The position numbers and the translations under genes are program-made. This document shows, piece by piece, positions 18,229 to 27,162 of a stretch of 64,000 nucleotides of DNA (the stretch's first letter is position 1; each line of letters opens with the position of its first letter). The notes beneath the pieces were generated by a model. The model searched no databases. It had not been told where the DNA came from and saw only the letters and a list, made by a program, of their open reading frames with translations. The stretch lies in assembly GCA_963708625.1 (NCBI GenBank), contig CAVPSV010000004.1:310001-374000 (forward strand), given 5' to 3'. The DNA is from DASXIF01 sp036498145. GTDB lineage: Bacteria > Actinomycetota > Actinomycetes > Mycobacteriales > Jatrophihabitantaceae.

Positions 18229-18809
18229 CATGGACGGCCACGGACGTCCGAGCGAGCTGCCCGGCCCGCATCGAGGCGCTGCTGGACGAACTGAGCGCAA
18301 CTCGGCGACCCGGCGGTCAGCGAGCGGGCCGAGGAACTCGTGGCCGCCGTCGTCACTCTGTACGGCGCCGGACTCGAACGCATCGTCGAGCTGCTCGGCG
18401 CAGCGAGCCGGACGGCGCCGAGCTGCTGCGCCGGCTGTGCCGGCGACGACCTGGTCGCGAACCTGCTGATGCTGCACGAGCTGCACCCCGACGACGTCGG
18501 ACGCGCGGGTACAGGCCGCGCTGGACAAGGTCCGGCCGTACCTCGGCTCGCACGCCGGCGGCATCGAGTTTCTCGGCGTCGATGACGACGGCGTGGCGCA
18601 GCTGCGGCTGGAGGGCAGCTGCGACGGCTGCGCCGGCTCGACCGCGACCGTGCAGAACGCGGTCGAGCGGGCCGTGCTCGAGGCGGCCCCGGAAGTGGTC
18701 GAGCGTCGAGGTCGAGGGCATGGTCGAGCCGAAGCCGGCGACTGCCGGTCTGCTGCAGATCCGGCATGCGCTGCCCGGACGGCGACTGGCTGAGGCGGTC
18801 GGCGCGTGA
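18229..18809 (+). CDS. NifU C-terminal-domain protein of the hydrogenase operon (frameshifted)
   Basis: About 190 residues once joined. The C-terminal half is a NifU-like FeS scaffold domain with a CxxC (GSCDGCAGST) and HAGGIEFLGV before it. The N-terminal half (ARIEALLDEL, LYGAGLERIVELL, LLRRLCGDDLV, LHELHPDDV) is helical and typical of hydrogenase-linked NifU-like proteins. Breaks near 18297, 18400, 18435, 18505 and 18705. The start is not clear; no good ATG or GTG lies in the right frame just after hhyL. Likely role is FeS assembly or electron transfer for the small subunit. The stop overlaps the next gene's GTG. Confidence 0.75.
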
Positions 18810-19465
18810 CGCAGGCCGACCGACCCGTTCGGAGTCCTGCGCCGGGTGCTGCAGCCGCGCGAGCGGCCGCGGCCCGGCGAGGCGTGCGAGATGTGCGGCG
18901 AGCCGATCGCCGAGCCGCACAGCCACGTCGCGAGCCTCAGCGAGCGGCGGCTGCTGTGCACCTGCCGCGCCTGCTACCTGCTGTTCACCGCCCAGGGCGC
19001 CGGCGCGCCGGCGGCTGCGCGCTGTGCCGGAGCGGGTCGTGCTGGCCAGCGACTTCACCTTCACCCAGGCGCAGTGGGACGACCTGGCGATTCCGGTCGA
19101 TCTCGTGTTCCTGTTCCAGCAGAGCGACGTCGACGGACGTCGAGGCCCCGACGGCGCTCGTCGCCTGCTACCCGAGCCCGGCCGGCGCGACCGAGTCCGA
19201 GCTCGACCTCGTCGGCCTGGGCCGACATCGTCGCGGACAACCCGACCCTGGCCGACGTCGAGCCCGACGTCGAGGCGGTGCTGGTCCGCCGCAACGGCGA
19301 GCGGCGACTTCACCTGCCTCGTCGTGCCGATCGACGCCTGCTACGAACTCGTCGGCATCGTGCGCCAGTACTGGTCCGGCTTCCAGGGCGGCGCCGAGGT
19401 GTGGCAGCGCATCGACGACTTCTTCGCCCGGCTGCACACTCGAGCCCGCGGCCCGACGGGGCTGA
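18806..19465 (+). CDS. DUF5947-like hydrogenase-operon protein (frameshifted)
   Basis: About 218 residues. It has two Cys pairs, CEMCGEPI and CTCRACYLLF, likely a zinc or FeS site near the N-terminus. Blocks PERVVLASDF, WDDLAIPVDLVFLFQ, PTALVACYPSPAG and ACYELVGIVRQYW are in different frames: the frame moves by +1 at about 18825, 19005, 19130, 19215, 19305 and 19440. All six shifts go the same way. GTG start overlaps the NifU-like stop; the stop at 19463-19465 is one base before the next ATG. The DUF name is from memory. Role unknown; the company suggests H2 enzyme assembly or electron transfer. Confidence 0.7.
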   Translation: MTQADRPVRSPAPGAAAARAAAARRGVRDVRRADRRAAQPRREPQRAAAAVHLPRLLPAVHRPGRRRAGGCALCRSGSCWPATSPSPRRSGTTWRFRSISCSCSSRATSTDVEAPTALVACYPSPAGATESELDLVGLGRHRRGQPDPGRRRARRRGGAGPPQRRAATSPASSCRSTPATNSSASCASTGPASRAAPRCGSASTTSSPGCTLEPAARRG

Positions 19466-19466
19466 C

Positions 19467-20111
19467 ATGCCTGAGCTCGAGTTCGCCTGCACCGGCGCGC
19501 ACCCGGACCATCGCGCGGCCGCGCCGACGATCTCGCTGCGCCTGCACATCACCGAAACGACCGGCGACGACCGGTGCACGCGCTCGTCGCTGCGCACCCA
19601 GATCCGCATCGAACCGCGCAAGCGCCGCTACGACGACACCGAAGCCGAGGCGATGCGCGACCTGTTCGGCGAGCGGGCACGGTGGGGCGACACGCTCAAG
19701 CCGCTTGCAGCTCGCCTTCGTCAACCAGGTGGTGCCGAGCTTCACCGGCGAGACCGACGATCGACGTGGCGCTGCCGTGCAGCTACGACTTCGACGTCGC
19801 GGCGAACAAGTACCTCTACGCGCTCGACGACGGCGAGATGCCGCTGCTGCTGCTGTTCAGCGGCACCGTATTCACCGTCGGGCGCGAACGGCTTCTCGGT
19901 CGTAGCCGGTGCCCGTGGGACAAGGAGGCCACCTTCCGGCTGCCGGTCGGCGTCTGGAAGCAGACGATGCAGCTGCACTTCCCCGGCACGCGCCTGGCTG
20001 CGGCTGAGCGAGCGAGACCTTCGACGCGTTGCACCGCTACCGCACCGACCAGCAGCTGCGTCAGCTGGGACGACGCGATCGACCGGCTGCTGAAGGAGGC
20101 CGAGCGAGTGA
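19467..20111 (+). CDS. DUF6084-like hydrogenase-operon protein (frameshifted)
   Basis: Starts MPELEFACTG, about 212 residues. Conserved-looking blocks are PTISLRLHITE, QIRIEPRKRRYDD, AFVNQVVPSFTGET, LPCSYDFDVAANKYLYAL, GEMPLLLLFSG, WDKEATFRLP and LHFPGTAWL. It looks like a beta-rich soluble protein without TM or FeS motifs. Several +1 shifts and at least one -1 are needed (about 19575, 19705, 19760, 19880, 19905, 19915 and 19995). The stop would overlap the next gene's GTG. The DUF assignment is recall only; function unknown. Confidence 0.65.
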
Positions 20112-21534
20112 GCGCGCACGCGTGCACGGCACTCGCGGCGCATGCGATCGCCGACACCGTGCTGTTCGAGGGCTACATGCTCTACCCGTATCGCGCCAAC
20201 GATCCGAAGAACCGGGTGCGCTGGCAGTTCGGCGTGCTGGCGCCGCCCGCGTTCGCCGCCGCGCGACCCGTCCGAGCGCGTCGTTCCTGCAGGCCGACTG
20301 CCTGCTCGAGGGCGCGATGTCGAGCTCGAGCGTGCAGGTGCGGTTCCTGCACGTGCAGCGGCGCACGGTCGAGCGTCTCGACGGCGACGGGTTCCGCGAC
20401 GTCGACTCCCTCGACGTCGGCGACGCCACCTACCTGCCGTGGGACGAGGCGGTCGTCACGAATCCGAGACGACGTTCCGGCTCGCCGACCTCGACGCGGC
20501 CGAAGCAGACCACCGCGATCGCGCGCCGATGCCGCGGCCGAGATCGAGGCGCTGTCCGACGCCGACGGAGCGATCGTCGGCCGGCTGGCCCGTGCGCGCA
20601 CGCGCCGCTACCGGACGCGCTGTCGTGCGACGGCCGAGCCGCTGCCCGGTCCCTACGGCGTCCGGCGGCTGCGGCTGCGGCTGGAGAACACCACGCCATG
20701 GAGCCGAGCACTGGATCGGGTGCGCCGGACCGTCCCGACGCGCTGCGGCACGCCCTGGTCGCCGCGCACCTGCTGCTGTCGGCTGCGCGGCGGCGCGTTC
20801 ATGTCGCTGATCGACCCGCCGGAATGGGCATCCGGCTACGCCGGCGGCCTGCGAGCAGATCGGCGCCTTCCCGGTGCTGGCCGGGCCGGCCGGTGACGCG
20901 TCGATCTGTGCTCGCGTCGCCGATCATCCTGTACGACCACCCGAGGTCGCGCCGGAAAGCGCGTCGCAGTTCTGCGACGCGACCGAGATGGACGAGATGC
21001 TGACGCTGCGCACGCTGACGCTGACCGACGAGGAGAAGCGACTACGTGCGCGGCAGCGACGCCCGCGGCGCGGCACTGGTCGACGAGGTCGACAACCTGC
21101 CGCCCGAGCTGATGGACCGCCTGCACGGCGCGATCCGCTCGATGACGCAGCGTGGCCCGGCCCGCGGCGGCGACGCCGGCGGCCGTTGCGCCGGACGAGA
21201 CCCCGCCGTTCGCGAATGCTCCGTTCCTGAACGCGGAAGAGGACGCACGCTTCGACCCGGAGACCGACGTGGTCATGGTGCAGGGCGTGCCGCTGTCGAA
21301 GGGCGCGTCGGTGCGGCTGCGCCCGGGTACGCGGCGCACCGACGCGCAGGACATGTTCCTGGACGGCCGCAGCGCCACCGTCGAGGCCGTGCTGTTCGAC
21401 GTCGACGGCGCTACCGCACCTCGCGGTCACGCTGGACGACCTGGTCGAGCTGTCCGAACTGGGCTACAACCCGCACGGCCGCTTCCTGTACTTCGCGCCG
21501 GACGAGGTCGAGCCGATCGAAGGTGGACGCATGA
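20108..21534 (+). CDS. Large unknown hydrogenase-operon protein (frameshifted)
   Basis: About 470 residues after joining frames; I do not recognise a characterised family. Blocks: FEGYMLYPYRAND, VRWQFGVLAPP, FLQADCLLEG, VQVRFLHVQRR, FRLADLDAAEADH, GPYGVRRLRLRLEN, RHALVAAHLLLSA, FMSLIDPPEWA, LASPIILYDHPEVAPES, FCDATEMDEMLTLR, VMVQGVPLSKGASVRLRPG and VEAVLFDVDGATHLAVTL. The C-terminal ~150 residues look like a beta-barrel. There are at least seven frame changes. The GTG start overlaps the previous stop and its TGA overlaps the protease ATG. Strict coupling between hydrogenase structural and maturation genes implies a role in that enzyme. Confidence 0.65.
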
Positions 21535-22145
21535 TGCGCATCCTGGTCGCCGGCCTCGGCAACATCTTCGAAGGCGACGACGGCTTCGGCGTCGAGGTCG
21601 TGCAGCGACTGCGCACAGCGGTCGTGGCCCGAGGGCGTCGAGGTGCGCGACTTCGGCATCCGCGGCGTGCACCTGGCCTATCAACTGCTCGAGCCCTACG
21701 ACCTCGTCGTCATCGTCGATGCGGTCGCGCGCGGCGAAGCGCCGGGCACCCTCTACGTCATCGAGCACGGCCCGGACCATGACGCCGCCGAACCGGCCGA
21801 CGACGCGGCGCTGATGGACGCACACGACCTGGCCCCGGACGGCGTGCTCGCGCTCGTCCCCCGCCTCGGTGGCACGCTGGGCCGCGTCGTCGTGATCGGG
21901 TGCGAGCCCGAATCGATCACGCCGGACATGGCGCTTTCACCGGCAGTCGCGGGTAGCGTCGACAAGGCGGCCCAACTCGTGACCGACCTCGTCACCGACC
22001 TCGTCACCGACTCGTCACCGACCTCGTCACCGACCTCGTCACCGACCTCGTCACCGACCTTGTGACGGACCCGACGACCAACATCGTGCAGAGCGCACGG
22101 CCGGGTGCCATGCCCGGCACCGAGATACGAGTGGGAGGCGGTTGA
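21531..22145 (+). CDS. [NiFe]-hydrogenase maturation protease (HycI/HupD-like, frameshifted)
   Basis: Endopeptidase that trims the large-subunit C-terminus after nickel insertion. It starts MMRILVAGLGNIFEGDDGFG; GLGN and the downstream Asp and Glu are the family signature, with the nickel-sensing Glu in NIFEGDD. Further motifs: DFGIRGVHLAY and DLVVIVDAV. One extra base near 21627 breaks the frame. A 12-bp tandem repeat coding LVTD units follows at 21976-22070; one unit lacks a base. Joined, the frame ends RVGGG at 22143-22145, giving an unusually long repetitive tail. Confidence 0.82.
21976..22070 (+). repeat. 12-bp tandem repeat, eight units, coding LVTD
   Basis: Consensus CTCGTCACCGAC. Units start at 21976, 21988, 22000, 22012 (11 nt, first C missing), 22023, 22035, 22047 and 22059; the first and last are slightly diverged. 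In frame it codes (Leu-Val-Thr-Asp)8 at the C-terminus of the maturation protease. The short unit shifts the frame. Confidence 0.9.
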
Positions 22146-22147
22146 CC

Positions 22148-22249
22148 ATGGGTCGATTGCTGGCGTACCGGATGATGCTCGGTGCCGCGGCCAGGATGTC
22201 CGTGTCGTTCTCCGACATCCGCCGTTACTTCCGAATGCGCAAGATGTGA
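22148..22249 (+). CDS. 33-aa hydrogenase-locus small protein (DUF6893-like)
   Basis: MGRLLAYRMM to RRYFRMRKM, 33 residues, with a strong GGGAGG upstream and tight spacing between the protease stop and the next hypC-like gene. It has a short hydrophobic middle followed by SFSDIRRYFRMRKM, a basic C-terminus. That ending resembles the DUF6893 small proteins often found in actinobacterial hydrogenase clusters (recall). Perhaps a membrane-edge peptide; function unknown. It has no frame break. Confidence 0.65.
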   Translation: MGRLLAYRMMLGAAARMSVSFSDIRRYFRMRKM

Positions 22250-22262
22250 GGGTGAGCGCGTC

Positions 22263-22493
22263 ATGTGTCTAGGCATTCCCGGACGAATCGTCGAGGTCCT
22301 CGACGGCGGCGACGTCGCGCTCGTCGACGTCGCCGGTGTCGTGCGCGAGATCAACCTGGGCATCTTGGACGGGCCGTACGACCCTGGCTCCTACATCCTG
22401 ATCCACAGCGGCTTCGCGCTGGAGCACATGTCGGCCGAGCAGGCCGCGGACGCGCTGCAGGTGTTCAGCGACGGATCGATGACCTCGGGCTGA
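22263..22493 (+). CDS. HypC/HybG-type hydrogenase chaperone (second copy)
   Basis: 76 residues, starting MCLGIPGRIVEV, the HypC signature with the essential Cys2. IHSGFALEHMS is the second conserved block. HypC proteins hold the Fe(CN)2CO unit with HypD and deliver it to the large subunit. The paralogue at 25069-25342 serves the hyp operon, so this copy may be specific for HhyL. It follows GAGGGTGAG. Its end overlaps the convergent XRE gene by 29 bp. Reading frame intact. Confidence 0.85.
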   Translation: MCLGIPGRIVEVLDGGDVALVDVAGVVREINLGILDGPYDPGSYILIHSGFALEHMSAEQAADALQVFSDGSMTSG

Positions 22494-22890
22494 AACTCCG
22501 ATCCGGCACGTCGGTGCCGAGGATCAGCGACGACGCCGCGCGCTCGGGCGCGATGGCTTCGGGCACCGGCTCGGCAGCTGATTCACGCCGGTGAGGCTTC
22601 AACGGCGTCGCCGCGTCGTCCGGCTCCCACCGGTGCGCGTCGTCGGTCAGTCCGAGCAGGTAGGTGACGGTGCAATCGAGCGCCGTGGCCAGCTCGGGCA
22701 GCTTCGCCACATCCAGTCCGGTGCCGTGTTCGAGACTCGACAGCGCGCGGTTGGTGGTGTGCAGCCCGCACCGCCCGAGCCGGGTCACCACCTGCTTCTG
22801 GGTCAGCCCGAGGTCGTCGCGCCGCTGCCGCAGCCGCTGCGTGATCAACAGATGGCGCATCGAGATATCGACGTCCGAGGCGATGGTCAC
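22465..22890 (-). CDS. XRE-family transcriptional regulator
   Basis: About 141 residues. An N-terminal helix-turn-helix covers ~15-75 (RQRRDDLGLTQKQVVTRLG, then NRALSSLEHG and LATALDCTVTYLLGL), the Cro/C1 pattern. The C-terminal ~60 residues are Pro/Ser-rich and probably disordered. GTG start overlaps the upstream muconolactone-isomerase-like stop (GTGA). As the last gene of the hypF-led operon, and convergent with the structural operon, it could control hydrogenase expression. The dyads at 15.2 kb are candidate sites. Confidence 0.75.
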   Translation of the reverse strand: MTIASDVDISMRHLLITQRLRQRRDDLGLTQKQVVTRLGRCGLHTTNRALSSLEHGTGLDVAKLPELATALDCTVTYLLGLTDDAHRWEPDDAATPLKPHRRESAAEPVPEAIAPERAASSLILGTDVPDRSFSPRSSIRR

Positions 22891-23177
22891 GAGTCACGCT
22901 CCCGCGCTTGACTGAGCGACGACATCTCCGCCAGCGGATAGATGTCGTAGCGAGCGAAATTGAAGATCGGTGCCCGGGCCAGCAGCCGTTCGAACTCCTC
23001 GTGCGAGTCCACGTCGTAGATCCAGGCGCCGCCGTGCGCGCCGACGATGTGATAGCGGGCGTCCACCTTGCCCTCTTCCTCGAGGGTGGAGCCGTACTGC
23101 GCCATCCGCCCTACCGCCTGGGCCATCTCCCGGGACAGCAGGTTGAGCTCCATCCGCCACAACACCAGGAACTTCAT
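22887..23177 (-). CDS. Muconolactone isomerase-like small protein
   Basis: 96 residues. The beta-alpha-beta ferredoxin-like fold of the muconolactone delta-isomerase family is suggested by KFLVLWRMELN, a long helix, and ARYHIVGAHGGAWIYDVDSHEEFERLL. It overlaps both neighbours by ATGA/GTGA junctions. A role in aromatic catabolism is unlikely in this operon; such small dimeric barrels are also used as stress or assembly factors. Function here unknown. Confidence 0.65.
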   Translation of the reverse strand: MKFLVLWRMELNLLSREMAQAVGRMAQYGSTLEEEGKVDARYHIVGAHGGAWIYDVDSHEEFERLLARAPIFNFARYDIYPLAEMSSLSQARERDS

Positions 23178-23914
23178 GACGCCAACCGTTCATTGGTCAC
23201 GGCGAGCTGCCAGCCGGTGCACTCACGCAGCCGGTGCAGGTTCTCCTCACAGAGGCGTTCGCAGACGGAGTCCCAGTGCAACGCGAGCCAGTCGCCCTCG
23301 ACCGGACTCGCGACGAAGCCGATACCGTCGATCGCGCGGCGAACTCGCTCGGGTTCGGGCTCGGCAAGGTGCAGTGCTCGTCCGTCCCAGCGCAGGCGTT
23401 GCGACGACACGACGACGTGGTCGCCGTCGGTGTCCACGACCTGGCCCCAGCGAATGCGGCAGTTGTCGAGGACGTGCAGGGCGTGGGCCGGTAGCTCGCC
23501 GAGCAGGCGCGTCCACGGGTAGACGCCGAAGACGTGGAACCCGTGCGTGGGCGCGGCCTCCGGCAGCAAGTCCGCAGTGAGATGCCCCCAGTAGCGCCCG
23601 GCCTCCGCGCCGATGCGGTCCAGCAGCTTCACCCCGAAGTCGGCGCGATCGACCGCATCGAGCAGCGGACCACCGGTCCAGTACGCGCGCATCACCCGCT
23701 CGTCGAGTGGATCGGCGACGCCGGCCATCTCGGCAAGCAACGCCGCATACGGCCACGCGCCGGAGAACCGGCGCGCGATCGCGTGCACATCGGCGTTCGT
23801 CTCGCCGGAAACGCCCAGATCGAACAGCGCCTGCGTCTCGGCCGGCCCGCAGTAGCCCAGCTCGTTCGGTGCATAGGCGTACCGAGCGAAAAGCACCAGT
23901 CCGGGCGCGGACAT
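23174..23914 (-). CDS. DUF6390-like protein of hydrogenase clusters
   Basis: 246 residues, soluble. Starts MSAPGLVLFARYAYAPNELGYCGP. Other blocks are GAWPYAALLAEM, ERVMRAYWTGG, GAEAGRYWGHL, HGFHVFGVYPW and LDNCRIRWGQV. I recall related proteins (DUF6390) next to hypD in actinobacterial hydrogenase loci; no biochemical role is known to me. The frame is intact. It begins 8 nt after hypD and its stop overlaps the next start. Confidence 0.65.
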   Translation of the reverse strand: MSAPGLVLFARYAYAPNELGYCGPAETQALFDLGVSGETNADVHAIARRFSGAWPYAALLAEMAGVADPLDERVMRAYWTGGPLLDAVDRADFGVKLLDRIGAEAGRYWGHLTADLLPEAAPTHGFHVFGVYPWTRLLGELPAHALHVLDNCRIRWGQVVDTDGDHVVVSSQRLRWDGRALHLAEPEPERVRRAIDGIGFVASPVEGDWLALHWDSVCERLCEENLHRLRECTGWQLAVTNERLAS

Positions 23915-23922
23915 GGTCTGGC

Positions 23923-25057
23923 TCAGGTCCGCGCTGACTGACCGACGAGTTCCGCCGTCTCACGATGCAGCCGGCCGAAGTTGTAGTACGCCGCGCAGGC
24001 GCCTTCGGGCGACACCATGCAGGTGCCGATCGGTGTCTCGGGCGTGCATGCGGTGCCGAACACCTTGCACTCCCACGGCTTGATCACGCCCTTGAGCACC
24101 TCACCGCACTGGCACGCCTTCGGGTCGGCCACCCGGATGCCGGGCATCTCGTACCGCAATTCGGCGTCGAACTCCGAGTACTTGTCGTTCAGCTTGAGCG
24201 CGCTCTGGCTGATGAATCCCAGACCCCGCCATTCGAAATGCGGACGCAGCTCGAACACCTCTGCCAGTAGCGCGATGGCCTGCGGATTGCCTTCATCGCG
24301 CACGACCCGGCTGTACTGGTTCTCGACCTCGCAGCGCCCCTCGCGAATCTGCGCCAGCAGCATGTGCACCGACTGCAGGATGTCGAGCGGTTCGAAGCCG
24401 GCCACCACGATCGGCTTCCCGTACACCTCGGGCACGAACCGGTACGGCCGGTTGCCCACGACGGTCGAGACATGGCCAGGGCCGAGGAAGCCGGACAGGC
24501 GCAGGTCGGGCGAGTCGAGGATGGCCTTGATCGGCGGCACGATCGTGACGTGGTTGCAGAACACGGTGAAGTTCGTGACGCCGAGGTCCTTGGCGCGGAC
24601 CAGCGTCACCGCGGTCGACGGCGCAGTCGTCTCGAAGCCGACCGCGAAGAACACGACCTGCTTGTCCGGGTTCTCGACCGCGATGCGCAGCGCGTCCAGC
24701 GGCGAGTACACGAAGCGGACGTCCGCGCCGCGCGCCTTCGCCTCGAGCAGGCTGCCCTTGCTGCCGGGTACGCGCATCATGTCGCCGAAGGAGGTGAAGA
24801 TGACGTCGGGCCGTTCGGCCAGCCACATCGCGTCATCGACGCGGCCCATCGGGATCACGCAGACCGGGCAGCCCGGCCCGTGCACCAGCTCGATGTTGGG
24901 CGGCAGGATGTGCTCGATGCCGTGCCGGTAGATCGTGTGCGTGTGCCCCCCACACACCTCCATGAACTTGAACTCGTCGTCGCGCGGCCAGCTCCTTGAT
25001 GGACGCTACCAGGGCACGGGCGGCAGCCGGATCGCGGAATTCGTCGACGAACTTCAT
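23923..25057 (-). CDS. hypD: Hydrogenase maturation protein HypD (frameshifted)
   Basis: Scaffold that, with HypC, assembles the Fe(CN)2CO unit. ATG at 25057 follows GGGAG and gives MKFVDEFRDPAAARALV; one extra C near 24990 then breaks the frame before DDEFKFMEVCGGHTH. Conserved motifs are kept: EVCGGHTHTIYRHGI, GPGCPVCVIP and the [4Fe-4S] region (CQCGEVL, CKVFG, CTPETPIGTC). About 377 residues when repaired. It starts 11 nt after hypC. Confidence 0.9.
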
Positions 25058-25068
25058 AGTTTTGCTCC

Positions 25069-25342
25069 CTAGACGATCGCGGTGGAGTTGAACGCGGACA
25101 GTTCGTCGGTGTAGCTCTGACCCATCTGTTTCACGGCCTCGAGCGTGAGGTCGGCTTCGTGCTGATCGATCTTTGCCATTGCGAAGCCGACGTGCACGAG
25201 CACCCAATCGCCGGCGTATCAGGTTGTCCTTCGCCAGCAGGCGCACGCTGATCGTCCGCTTGATGCCGTTCACGTCCACCTTCGCCAGGTGGTTGTCGGC
25301 GTCGACGATCTCGACCACCTGGCCGGGAATCCCGAGACACAT
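25069..25342 (-). CDS. hypC: Hydrogenase maturation chaperone HypC (frameshifted)
   Basis: Starts MCLGIPGQVVEIVD with Cys2, and continues HLAKVDVNGIKRTISVRLL. One extra base near 25215 separates it from AGDWVLVHVGFAMAKID and the C-terminal ELSAFNSTAIV, which ends at TAG 25069-25071. About 90 residues when joined. Sits between hypE (28-nt gap) and hypD. Function as iron-cyanide carrier is standard for the family. Confidence 0.88.
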
Positions 25343-25370
25343 GTCAGGTCCTCTCCTCGTGCATCGACGT

Positions 25371-26479
25371 TCAGCAGATCCGCGGCAGCGGGTCACCGAC
25401 GAGCATGTCGACGATCCGGCTGCCGCCGAACGGTGTGCGCAGGGCAACGATGCCCTCGGGTTCGGCGACGATCTCGCCGATGACAGCCGCGTTCTGGCCG
25501 AGCGGATGCGGCGCGCAACGCGGCGATCGCCGCCTGCGCCTCGTCCGGCGGTACGACCGCGACGAACTTGCCCTCGTTGGCGACGTACACCGGGTCGATG
25601 CCGAGCAGGTCGCACGCGCCCTGGACCATCGGCGCCACCGGGAGCAGCTCCTCGTCGAGGATGACCGCGACCGATGCGTCCTGGGCCAGCTCGTTGCAGA
25701 TCGTGCCGAGTCCGCCGCGCGTCGGGTCGCGCATCCAGCGCGTGTTCGGGGCGGCGGCGAGCAACGCCTCGACCATCGTGTGCACCGCGGCCGTGTCCGA
25801 CTCGATCTCCGCTTCGATGTCCAGGTCACCGCGGGCCATCATCACCGACATGCCGTGGTCGCCGAGCGTCCCGGACAGCACCACCCGGTCGCCCGGACGC
25901 ACCAGGTGCGCACCCAGTTCCCGGCCGGCCGGCATCGACGCCGATGCCCGTGGTGGTGATGTAGAGCCCGTCCGCGGCGCCCTTCGGCACGACCTTGGTG
26001 TCGCCGGTGACGAGCAGCACGCCGGCGTCGGCCGCGGCTGCGGCCATGTCGGCGACGATCTCCTTGAGTTCGGCGATCGCGAATCCCTCGGCGATGACGA
26101 AGGCTGCGGACAGCCACTGCGGCTTCGCGCCGCTCACCGCCAGGTCGTTCACGGTGCCGTGCACGGCGAGCTGGCCGATCGAGCCGCCGGGGAACCGGCG
26201 TGGCGAGACCACGAACGAGTCGGTGCTGAACGCCAGCCGCTCACCGGAGGGCAGCGTGAGCAGCGCGCCGTCACCGAGCTGTTCCAGCTCGGGGTTGCGG
26301 AACGCTTCGAGGAACACCGCATCGACGAGAGCCGCGGACGACTTGCCGCCCGCGCCGTGCGCGAGCGTGATCACTTCATCGATCAGCCGGGGCCGCCGCT
26401 TGCGGAAGTTCTGGATCTTCTCCAGCACGCGGTCCTCACGCGAGACGACGTCCTCGACGGGAATGATCTGACCGGTCAT
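25371..26479 (-). CDS. hypE: Hydrogenase maturation protein HypE (frameshifted)
   Basis: Dehydrates the thiocarbamoyl group made by HypF to the cyanide ligand. Visible: TLAHGAGGKSS near the N-terminus, the PurM-type ATP fold, and the C-terminal PRIC whose Cys carries the thiocarbamate. Two breaks: a CCGG-type duplication near 25930 (GVDAGRELGAH spans it) and an extra C near 25510 before HPLGQNAAVIGEI. About 368 residues. ATG overlaps the SIS-gene stop (ATGA). Confidence 0.9.
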
Positions 26480-27162
26480 GCTGCGCCTCCTACGGCGCTC
26501 GACGCCACGTCGTTCGCCGATGTAGCGAGCGCGCGCTGCGTCGCGGCCCAGAGTTGGTAGCCGAGCAGCGCCTGGCTCTCCTGGATGCGGTGGATGCTCT
26601 GCGAAGCGACCACGAAACAGTGATCCACCGCGTCCGATTCGGCCATTTCGCCGCCGCGGTAGCCGGCGAAGCCGATGGTCATCAGGCCGCGTCGATTCGC
26701 TTCCCGCAGCGCGTTCATCAGATCGGCGGAGTTGCCGCTCGTCGAAAACGCGACCGCGATGTCGCGCCCAGAGGCGTGCGCGATGATCTGGCGGGAGAAG
26801 ACCAGCTCGAAACCCACGTCGTTACCGAGCGCGGTGACCACTGCCTGATCGGCGGCCAGGTTCAGCGCGGGCAACGGGCGACCACTGACCGGCTGGGCGA
26901 ACAGTGCGGCGAATGTCGCCGCGTCGGTAGAGCTGCCGCCGTTGCCGAAGACGTAGAGGCGACCGCCGTGGGCGAATCGATCGGCCATCTCGCTCGCGGC
27001 GGTCAGCACCCGTTCCGCGCACGCGGCCAGAGTGGCCTGTTGCAAACCGGCGCTCTCCCGCGCCTTCTCCCGGGCTGAGGCCGCCAGATCGGCGAGCAGC
27101 GACCCCGAATCGCGTTCGTCGCCGTCGATGAAGGGATAGAGAAAACCGGTCTGTTCGCTCAT
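26476..27162 (-). CDS. SIS-domain phosphosugar isomerase-like protein (GmhA-like)
   Basis: 228 residues, frame intact. SIS fold: LYVFGNGGSSTDAATFAALF, LGNDVGFELVFSRQI, DIAVAFSTSGNSADLMNAL and GLMTIGFAGYRGG match sedoheptulose-7-phosphate isomerase-type proteins. It lies between the HupF-like gene and hypE with four-base overlaps on both sides. No heptose pathway genes are nearby, so a sugar-phosphate substrate is doubtful; a role in hydrogenase maturation or regulation is more likely from context. Confidence 0.78.
   Translation of the reverse strand: MSEQTGFLYPFIDGDERDSGSLLADLAASAREKARESAGLQQATLAACAERVLTAASEMADRFAHGGRLYVFGNGGSSTDAATFAALFAQPVSGRPLPALNLAADQAVVTALGNDVGFELVFSRQIIAHASGRDIAVAFSTSGNSADLMNALREANRRGLMTIGFAGYRGGEMAESDAVDHCFVVASQSIHRIQESQALLGYQLWAATQRALATSANDVASSAVGGAA

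Noticed and set aside
15309..18809. Single 1166-codon frame apparently fusing small subunit, large subunit and NifU-like protein
   Set aside because: It arises because frame breaks happen to leave the frame open; conserved blocks move in and out of it. Not a true fusion.
16000..21600. Programmed +1 recoding as the cause of frame changes
   Set aside because: There are too many sites, without a shared slippery motif or stop codon, and some shifts go the other way. A sequence-quality cause is simpler.
21976..22070. Possible CRISPR-like array
   Set aside because: Units are contiguous 12-mers without spacers and in frame with the protease; no cas genes nearby.
22887..23177. Aromatic catabolism (muconolactone pathway)
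   Set aside because: Only the small fold matches; no other beta-ketoadipate genes are present and the gene is embedded in the hyp operon.
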